DNA of 33,246 bases, taken from contig SMVQ01000233.1 of NCBI GenBank assembly GCA_004357655.1, positions 1 to 33,246 of the forward strand, read 5' to 3'. This DNA comes from Planctomycetota bacterium (lineage in GTDB: Bacteria > Planctomycetota > UBA1135 > GCA-002686595). This document shows positions 24,441-30,046 of this stretch, in pieces (the first letter of the stretch is position 1; the number at the start of each line of letters is the position of its first letter). The notes under the pieces are model-generated. The model had not been told where the DNA came from. It made no database searches and worked only from the letters and a program-made list of their open reading frames with translations. The translations under genes and the position numbers were made by a program.

Positions 24441-24549
24441 GACCGCGTCGCCGAAGGCTGCGCCCACCGCAGGCATCCGCGTGCGCGAAGCCAGCGCATC
24501 ACCGGCCCGCAGGGCCGTCCTGACCCCGTCGCCGAAGGCTGCGCCCACC
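24388..24549 (+). repeat. 81-bp tandem duplication
   Basis: Two adjacent 81-bp units (24388-24468 and 24469-24549) differ at only 3 positions by my alignment. Each carries the hairpins CGGCCC-GCA-GGGCCG and GCC-GAA-GGC. The first unit is the second part of palindromic element A plus flanking sequence, so the duplication arose inside the repeat element. Confidence 0.85.
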
Positions 24550-25040
24550 GCGGGCAGCACTCCTGAGCTCGACAGGTCAGGGCCCGTCCGAGAAGAACTG
24601 CGAGGTCCCGGCGAGCCCTCGTCGTTCCTCCTGAGGAACCTCCCGCTATGTTCAGGCCAAGTGTCCGCCTGATGACGGCGCCTTGGCTCTGGGGAGCTCC
24701 TCATCGTTCTCTCCCGCAGCCGAAGGCCGCCGGAGGGAGGCTGGCAAGGCGCATGGATGCGTATGCGCTGGATCCTCGGAGAGGGAAGCCCCGGTCTGCC
24801 ACGGGCAGATCGAGACGACCCCTCTGGGTCGTTCGCAGGGGACCCCGCAACGCAGCCAGGGGCGGCGAGGGTCGGCGCAACCTGGCCGTTATTCCCGGAA
24901 GGGCCCTCAGGCGGAGTCGCTGGACTACTTGCGCACCCGGCTCTGGGGCGGCTTCGCGAGAATTCGTCCTCGGCCCGGGACCGCTTGCTACGGCGCTACG
25001 GCGGCTACGCCGCCGCGCCAGCCGTGAGTTCTCGGGCACA

Positions 25041-25174
25041 CTCCGCTCCTCTCCTGCCCTTCACTCCCAGCTCGTCTTCTTCCGGGAAGGCATGGGCGGT
25101 CGCCGACGCCTGCCCGGAAGAAGACGAGCTGGGAATGGGGGCGGGCAAGGAATGAAAGCAGGAACGGAGCGGAG
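25041..25174. repeat. Large inverted repeat with 21-bp perfect core
   Basis: The core arms at 25066-25086 and 25113-25133 are perfect 21-base reverse complements (starting CCCAGCTCGTC and ending GACGAGCTGGG) around a 26-base centre that itself contains AGGC/GCCT and GGCG/CGCC pairs. Outer arms CTCCGCTCC (25041-25049) and GGAGCGGAG (25166-25174) match perfectly, with imperfect pairing between. It lies 9 bases beyond the hflX stop and could act as a two-way terminator. Confidence 0.85.
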
Positions 25175-25183
25175 GGGACGGGG

Positions 25184-26482
25184 CTAGAGGATATCGAACC
25201 GCACCCCCGGCCCCGCCTGACGCCGCAGGTTGCCGAGTGCGCCCTCCCCGAGGCGCGCCCTGATGCGCAAGCTCACGTCGCCGAGACACTCCTCCTCGAG
25301 GACCGCGCCGTAGCTCTTGAGAAGCGCGATCGTCCGTCCGTCGCTGGTCGGGATCGTGACGTCGACGAGCGCCATGTGCTCGTCGAGGATCTGCGCCACG
25401 AGCCGCGTCAGGCGATCGATCCCATCCCCCGAGACGGCGGAGATGTACACGACCTCAGGGTCGTCGCCGGTGAGCAGGAGCTGCAGCGAGATGGGATCCT
25501 TCACCAGGTCCACCTTGTTGAAGACGAGGAGCCCGGGTCGGAGGTTGCTCGAGACGCTCTCGAGCACGTCGTCGACGGCCTGCATCTGGACCGCGGCGTC
25601 AGGGTGCGAGGCGTCGACGACGTGCACGAGCAGGTCGGCGTGCACAGTCTCCTCGAGCGTGGCGTGGAACGAAGCGACGAGGTGGTGCGGCAGGCGCTGC
25701 AGGAATCCGACGGTGTCGGAGACGAGCACCTGCCGTCCGTCCGGAAGCCGCCACCGCCGTGTTCTGGTGTCGAGCGTCGCGAACGGCATGTCCGCGACGA
25801 GCTCGTCGGATTCGGTGAGGCGATTGAGGAGCGTCGACTTGCCGGCATTCGTGTACCCCACCAGGCCGATCGTGAACTGATCGCCCCGCGTCCGCACCTC
25901 GCGCAGCTTGCGCGCCTCGATCTCCTTCAGGTCGGCCCTGAGGTCACGGACCCGCTTCCTGAGGAGGCGCCGGTCCGTCTCGAGCTGGGTCTCGCCGGGG
26001 CCGCGGGTCCCGATCGCTCCCTCCGTACGCTCGAGGTGCGTCCACATGCGGCGCAGCCGCGGGAGGAGGTACTCGTTCTGCGCGAGCTCGACCTGGAGAC
26101 GCGCCTGCCGCGTCTGGGCACGGCGACTGAAGATGTCGAGGATCAGCTCGGAACGATCGATGACGCGCACCCCAAAGATCTTCTCGAGGTTGCGCACCTG
26201 AGCCGGGGAGAGATCGTTGTCGAAGACGACGGCATCGGGTTGCTCGCGCCGGACCTCCTCCTCCACCTCGTGGACCTTGCCCTTGCCCATGAGTGTCGCG
26301 GGGTCAGCTTTGGCACGACTCTGCGTATAGGTCTGACCGACGATTCTGCCGTGCGCGGCTTCCACGAGGGCGCCGGCCTCGGTCAGCGCGCCCTCGAACT
26401 CGACGGGCGCGTCTGGGAACAGCACTCCACAGAGGACGACGCGCTCGCGCGCAGAGTGGGTGGACTCGAGTGCGCGTGTCAT
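25184..26482 (-). CDS. hflX: Ribosome-associated GTPase HflX
   Basis: A 432-residue HflX, normal length. The N-terminal domain has the family pattern with DPATLMGKGKV (60-70), FDNDLSPAQVRNLE and VIDRSELILDIFSRRAQTRQARLQVELA (in two parts: VIDRSELILDIF, RAQTRQARLQVELA). A coiled linker contains GTRGPGETQLETDRR. The G domain has G1 GYTNAGKS (209-216), G3 DTVGF (256-260) and G4 NKVD (322-325). HflX splits stalled or heat-stressed ribosomes. The ATG at 26482 overlaps the nadB stop as ATGA, so translation is coupled to nadB. No hfq or hflKC is adjacent. The large inverted repeat at 25041-25174 follows the stop. Confidence 0.95.
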   Translation of the reverse strand: MTRALESTHSARERVVLCGVLFPDAPVEFEGALTEAGALVEAAHGRIVGQTYTQSRAKADPATLMGKGKVHEVEEEVRREQPDAVVFDNDLSPAQVRNLEKIFGVRVIDRSELILDIFSRRAQTRQARLQVELAQNEYLLPRLRRMWTHLERTEGAIGTRGPGETQLETDRRLLRKRVRDLRADLKEIEARKLREVRTRGDQFTIGLVGYTNAGKSTLLNRLTESDELVADMPFATLDTRTRRWRLPDGRQVLVSDTVGFLQRLPHHLVASFHATLEETVHADLLVHVVDASHPDAAVQMQAVDDVLESVSSNLRPGLLVFNKVDLVKDPISLQLLLTGDDPEVVYISAVSGDGIDRLTRLVAQILDEHMALVDVTIPTSDGRTIALLKSYGAVLEEECLGDVSLRIRARLGEGALGNLRRQAGPGVRFDIL

Positions 26483-28179
26483 TCCGTGGCAACCGTCGCG
26501 CGGAGCGGTTCCCGGAGCAGCTCGACGGCACGGATGCCGTCGGGACCGGCCACCGGCCGCAACGCGGTGTGGGCGCGCCACTCCGAGTCGGGTTCGGGAA
26601 AATCGGAGCGGTAGTGCACCCCGCGCGATTCCTCCCGCGCGAGTGCGCCCAGGGTCGCCAGGTGCGCGACCGTCAACATGTTGACGAGCTCACACGACCG
26701 GTTCCCTTGCGGCGCGTGGTCGTGCACGGCCCTGGACCAGAACTGGAGCTTGGCGAGAGCGTCCTCCATGCCTGCTCCATCGCGCTCGACACCCATCTGG
26801 CGCCACATCATGGACTTGAGGGAGTACGTGAGATCCTGGAGATTCAGGCGCACGTCGGCCGGCGTCGCACCCGTCGTTTCGTTGCTGATGTGGTCGAGGG
26901 CGGTCGTATCGACCCGGCCGAGCTCGCGGGCGGCGCACTCTCCCACTCGGGCGCCGAGGACGATGCCCTCGAGCAGGGAGTTCGAGCCCATGCGGTTCGC
27001 GCCGTGCAGCCCGGTGCTCGCGCACTCCCCGACCGCCCAGAGCCCGGGCGCGCTCGTGCGGCCGTCGAGATCGGCCTCGACTCCGCCGATCATGTAGTGC
27101 GCACCCGGCCGAACCGGGACGGGATCGCGGGCGATGTCGATGCCGAAGAAGCGACAGATCCGGCTGATCCCGGGAAAGATGAGGTGCGGGTCGCCCTCGA
27201 TCTGCGAGAGGTCGAGGTACACGCTCGTGTCGTTCGTAGCGACCATCCGCTGGAAGACCGCCCGGCTGACGACGTCGCGCGGAGCGAGGTCGGCCTGCGG
27301 GTGGTACTTCGGCATGAAGCGGACGCCGTGCCGGTCGCGCAGGACGCCGCCCGCGCCGCGCACGACCTCGCTGATCAACACGCGCGCCGCACCGGCGATG
27401 TAGAGGCAGGTCGGGTGAAACTGGATGAACTCGAGGTCGCGCACCACGGCGCCAGCGCGGAGCGCCATGGCGACGCCGTCCGCCGTCGCGATGTCGGGGT
27501 TCGTCGTCTCGCGGTAGATCTGTCCGGCCCCGCCCGTCGCCAGGATCACCTGCCGCCCACAGAAAGCGACGAGATCTCCGCGCTCGGTTCGGCACAAGAC
27601 ACCGACGACCCGACCGTCGGGATCGTCGAGAAGATCGATGGCAAAGGTCTCGGCAAAGGTCGAGATGCGCGGGTGACGCACGATCGCGAGGGTCACCGTA
27701 CGCTGGATCTCGATGCCGGTCGCGTCGCCTTGAGCGTGGATGATGCGATCGTGCGAGTGCCCACCTTCGCGCGAGAGTGCGAGCGCGCCGCCCGCACCGC
27801 GGTCGAATTCCGCGCCGAGCTCGAGCAGGCGCTCGACCGCCGCCGGCCCACCGTGCACGACGGCCTCCACGGTCGCGCGATCGGATAGCCCGCAGCCGAC
27901 GTCGAGCGTGTCCACGACGTGCGAGGCGAACGAGTCCTCGTCCGAGAGCACCGCCGCGAGCCCACCCTGCGCGTAGTTCGTGTTGCTCTCCCGCAGGCCG
28001 CCTTTGGCGACCACCGCCACCGAGGCACCGGTTCCGGCCGCGGTGAGCGCTGCCACACTGCCCGCCGCGCCGCAGCCGAGGACGATGACGTCGAAGCGAT
28101 AGAGCGGAACCTGCCGCGGGTCGAAGGGGACCAGGTAGCGATCCAACTCCATCGGCGTCGTCGAGAGCAGTTCGGGCAT
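26479..28179 (-). CDS. nadB: L-aspartate oxidase
   Basis: A 566-residue flavoprotein that oxidises L-aspartate to iminoaspartate, the first step of NAD synthesis from aspartate. Visible are the FAD-binding DVIVLGCGAAGSVAAL, the GGLRESNTNYAQGGLAAV segment typical of NadB rather than succinate dehydrogenase, YRETTNPDIATADGVAMA, LEFIQFHPTCLY, and the C-terminal APGLWAVGECASTGLHGANR and GSNSLLEG. The soluble helical C-terminal domain is present. nadA and nadC are not in the window. The ATG at 28179 is chosen; an internal ATG at 28152 would also fit, and the open frame further upstream is unlike NadB. A TAGAAT hexamer ends 8 bases before this ATG. It overlaps hflX as ATGA. Confidence 0.95.
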   Translation of the reverse strand: MPELLSTTPMELDRYLVPFDPRQVPLYRFDVIVLGCGAAGSVAALTAAGTGASVAVVAKGGLRESNTNYAQGGLAAVLSDEDSFASHVVDTLDVGCGLSDRATVEAVVHGGPAAVERLLELGAEFDRGAGGALALSREGGHSHDRIIHAQGDATGIEIQRTVTLAIVRHPRISTFAETFAIDLLDDPDGRVVGVLCRTERGDLVAFCGRQVILATGGAGQIYRETTNPDIATADGVAMALRAGAVVRDLEFIQFHPTCLYIAGAARVLISEVVRGAGGVLRDRHGVRFMPKYHPQADLAPRDVVSRAVFQRMVATNDTSVYLDLSQIEGDPHLIFPGISRICRFFGIDIARDPVPVRPGAHYMIGGVEADLDGRTSAPGLWAVGECASTGLHGANRMGSNSLLEGIVLGARVGECAARELGRVDTTALDHISNETTGATPADVRLNLQDLTYSLKSMMWRQMGVERDGAGMEDALAKLQFWSRAVHDHAPQGNRSCELVNMLTVAHLATLGALAREESRGVHYRSDFPEPDSEWRAHTALRPVAGPDGIRAVELLREPLRATVATE

Positions 28180-28454
28180 GAGTGCGCATTCTAACGGGGC
28201 TGCCACGCGAGCCACCGACCGGGTGGGGATGCGCCTGGGTTCCCGGTCGTCGGTGAGGGCCGCCGTGATGGAGTCGGGGGTGTGGCGCGCAGCAGGGGGA
28301 GGTGCTCGAGCGGGTCCCTGCCGTCCCCTGGTATCGGGCTCGCACACCGACACAGTGTCGCCCTGCGAGGTCCGCCCGAGCCCCTCAGCCCACGCCTATG
28401 CCCTTGTCCTTGCGTGACTTGCGTGCTCGGTGGGCGCTTGCGGAGCTTTTTCGG

Positions 28455-28492
28455 TGTTCGGGTCTTGTTCGGGTCGCGGGAGGCGCTAGATT
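28455..28492 (+). promoter_or_regulatory. Candidate LexA box overlapping a promoter
   Basis: TGTTCGGGTC occurs twice with an 11-base period (28455-28464, 28466-28475), giving GTTC-N7-GTTC at 28456-28470. This is the known LexA operator pattern of Alphaproteobacteria. The second half-site overlaps TTGTTC (28465-28470), a possible -35, with TAGATT (28487-28492) 16 bases later. A repressor here would block this promoter, fitting autoregulation of the downstream lexA. Confidence 0.5.
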
Positions 28493-28578
28493 AGGCATCT
28501 GTTAGGCCTTCCGCCCCGGGGTGATCCGTCCGGATCCCCCGGGGTCCTCGCTCCAACGTCCACACCTGCCACCGACCC

Positions 28579-28665
28579 ATGACCCGTTTCTTCGTCAGCG
28601 CCCGCAGCGATGTCGCCTCCTACCTCTTCTTCGCGGCCGTCATCTCCATTACGTTCGTCATCTAG
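28579..28665 (+). CDS. Possible 28-residue membrane peptide
   Basis: The frame reads MTRFFVSARSDVAS then YLFFAAVISITFVI and a TAG stop: a short basic N-terminus followed by one hydrophobic helix. It lies about 80 bases downstream of the LexA-box promoter and 254 bases upstream of lexA. There is no good ribosome-binding sequence before the ATG. In GC-rich non-coding DNA such a phenylalanine- and isoleucine-rich stretch is unusual, which is the main argument for it. It resembles SOS-controlled small membrane peptides (TisB, DinQ type) only in general build; no homology is claimed. Confidence 0.35.
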   Translation: MTRFFVSARSDVASYLFFAAVISITFVI

Positions 28666-28806
28666 GGCAGGCCACGGACCTGCGTCCTCACCATGCGCAG
28701 CCAGGATCCTCTGTCACCGGAGCTACGCCCCCATGATCCTCACCGAGACAGAGACTGCGCCCCGAGCCCCCAAGCCATGGAGTCCATGAAGTGTCGCGAC
28801 CTGGAT

Positions 28807-28880
28807 CCAGAACGGCCCGGAGGGCCGGCCCTTTCGCGCGCCGGGCGAGTGCTGGTGGCGCCACGGCGGCCGCGCCGCCG
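28807..28880 (-). repeat. Dispersed palindromic repeat element, copy B
   Basis: Read on the minus strand, this has CGGCGGCGCGGCCGCCG, TGGCGCC, a spacer with GCGCGAA, then CGGCCCTCCGGGCCG and TTCTG. The order and sequence match element A at 24364-24440 (23 of the first 24 bases identical). It ends about 38 bases before the lexA start, so it would form a strong structure in the lexA leader. Confidence 0.6.
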
Positions 28881-28918
28881 GGCCGCCTACATTCCGGGCG
28901 GAGCCTCGGGGGACAACG

Positions 28919-29548
28919 ATGAATAGAGGTTCGACGTCACGGGCCTTCGAAGCCCCGCCCCTCACCCGCCGCCAGCGGGACATCATCGCCTTCTTCCGCG
29001 CCTACGTGGAGGAGCATGAAATCAGTCCCACCCTCGAGGAGATCGCCACGCACTTCGGGGTGAACAAGGTCACGATCTTCGGCCACGTCGCCGAACTCGA
29101 GCGCAAGGGAGTCCTGCGTCGTGCCGCCCGTGGGATCTCGCGGGGATTGCAGCTCGTGGAGAGTGACAGGCACCACCCGCAGACCCTGTCCATCCTCGGC
29201 ACGATCGCCGCCGGCGCACCCATCGAGACCATCGAGGATCCGGAAGCTTTCGATCTCAGCGACCTGCTTCCAGCGAACAAGGAGGTCTACGCCCTCCGCG
29301 TCCGAGGCGACTCCATGATCGAGGACTCGATCCGCGACGGAGACATCGTCGTCGTCGAACGTCGCGACACGGCCAGCAACGGAGAAACCGTGGTCGCGGT
29401 CCTCCCCAATGGGGATGCGACCCTCAAACGCTTCTACAAGGAACGCGGCCGCTACCGCCTCCAGCCCGCCAATCCGGACATGGAGCCCATCATTCTGAAG
29501 AGCGTCGAAATTCGGGGCGTCGTCATCGGCGTCGTCCGGCGCTATTGA
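28919..29548 (+). CDS. lexA: SOS repressor LexA
   Basis: A 209-residue LexA, normal length. The N-terminal winged helix covers about 13-78 (LTRRQRDIIAFFRAYVEE, then TLEEIATHFGVNKVTIFGHV as recognition part). The autocleavage site is Ala98-Gly99 in GTIAAGAP. The catalytic dyad is Ser132 in RGDSMIED and Lys170 in ATLKRF. RecA filaments trigger self-cleavage after DNA damage, relieving repression of the SOS genes. The ATG at 28919 follows GGGGGA with good spacing. A GTTC-N7-GTTC motif 450 bases upstream and a strong terminator after the stop frame the unit. recA is not in the window. Confidence 0.96.
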   Translation: MNRGSTSRAFEAPPLTRRQRDIIAFFRAYVEEHEISPTLEEIATHFGVNKVTIFGHVAELERKGVLRRAARGISRGLQLVESDRHHPQTLSILGTIAAGAPIETIEDPEAFDLSDLLPANKEVYALRVRGDSMIEDSIRDGDIVVVERRDTASNGETVVAVLPNGDATLKRFYKERGRYRLQPANPDMEPIILKSVEIRGVVIGVVRRY

Positions 29549-29626
29549 GCGAGCGCGGGCCGCGCCACACCGATCCGGATTCCACCGCCATTCAGCCAGA
29601 GAGAAGCAGACGTCGCCAGAGAGCAG

Positions 29627-29654
29627 GGGGGGCCGCTCACGGGAGCGGCCCCCC
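29627..29654 (+). terminator. Rho-independent terminator after lexA
   Basis: GGGGGGCCGCTC / GAGCGGCCCCCC form a perfect 12-bp stem with a 4-base loop (ACGG), followed by TTGTTG. It starts 78 bases after the lexA stop. Confidence 0.8.
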
Positions 29655-30046
29655 TTGTTGATGGCGGTCGGTATCAGCGGGCTTCTGGCGGTGGTCACCA
29701 GACCAGACTTTGCTGGCCTGTCAACTTGACGTGGATGGCACGGGCTCCCCCCGCTCGCCGCTCACTGAAGGAGTCCTCGCCCTGACGAGCGGCTGCCGGA
29801 CGACAATTGCACCGGCCCGTCGCTGTAGTTGACGTCAGGCGCGGCGCACGCGTAACGTTCCGCGGTCCCCCCCTGGCGCCCCCCAGCGGTCGGTCACCCC
29901 ATGCCGGCTGATCCACACGCGGAGACCAGCGCCCGTTCTCAGGCCCGTGACGGGGGGGCTGCGGTGACGATCACCAACTTGCCGCGGATCCTCAGCAGCC
30001 CTGGCAGTCGCCGACACCCCTGCGGCAGCGAGCTACCGTCGGCCGC
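29655..30046. other. Intergenic region between lexA and the SGNH-TPR gene
   Basis: 392 bases between convergent genes with no convincing coding frame. Two short palindromes are visible: GTCAA-C-TTGAC near 29718-29728 and TGACGTCA at 29830-29837. A plus-strand TTGACG (29829-29834) lies 18 bases before TAACGT (29853-29858); this could be a promoter for an unannotated RNA running against the SGNH-TPR gene end, but nothing else supports it. Confidence 0.4.

Larger units (their letters stand above)
24310..25183. other. Palindrome-rich intergenic region between convergent genes
   Basis: 874 bases with no convincing gene: the open frames here have no start signals and no recognisable protein features. 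The stretch is instead filled with hairpins. From the left they include a 13-bp stem (24311-24342), a 9-bp stem (24342-24364), CGGCGGC-GCA-GCCGCCG (24364-24380), two copies of an 81-bp unit (24388-24549), GTTCCTC-CT-GAGGAAC (24624-24639), TCTGCC-ACG-GGCAGA (24795-24809), ACGACCC-CTCT-GGGTCGT (24815-24832), CGGCGGC-TAC-GCCGCCG (24999-25015) and a large inverted repeat (25041-25174). It ends both the plus-strand secDF-LysM unit and the minus-strand nadB-hflX unit. Confidence 0.7.
28180..28918. other. Regulatory region between nadB and lexA
   Basis: 739 bases between divergent genes. The nadB side holds a TAGAAT (-10-like, minus strand, 28188-28193). In the middle lie a GTTC-N7-GTTC motif and candidate promoter (28455-28492), followed by a possible 28-residue peptide gene. 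Another short frame starts at 28733 (MILTETETAPRAPKPWSP, 18 residues, GGAG 10 bases upstream). Palindromic element B (28807-28880) lies immediately before the lexA ribosome-binding site. If the promoter is real, lexA has a long leader of about 420 bases. Confidence 0.6.

Noticed and set aside
24310-25183. CRISPR array or protein gene in the palindrome-rich region
   Set aside because: There are only two tandem units, with no unique spacers between them, and open frames lack start signals and protein-like composition.
28693-28926. A 77-codon frame upstream of and overlapping the lexA start
   Set aside because: It runs through the palindromic element, is Arg/Pro-rich, and has no ribosome-binding site or recognisable features.
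29829-29858. Promoter for a small RNA antisense to the SGNH-TPR gene end
   Set aside because: Only a TTGACG and TAACGT with an 18-base spacer support it; no RNA structure or terminator was identified.
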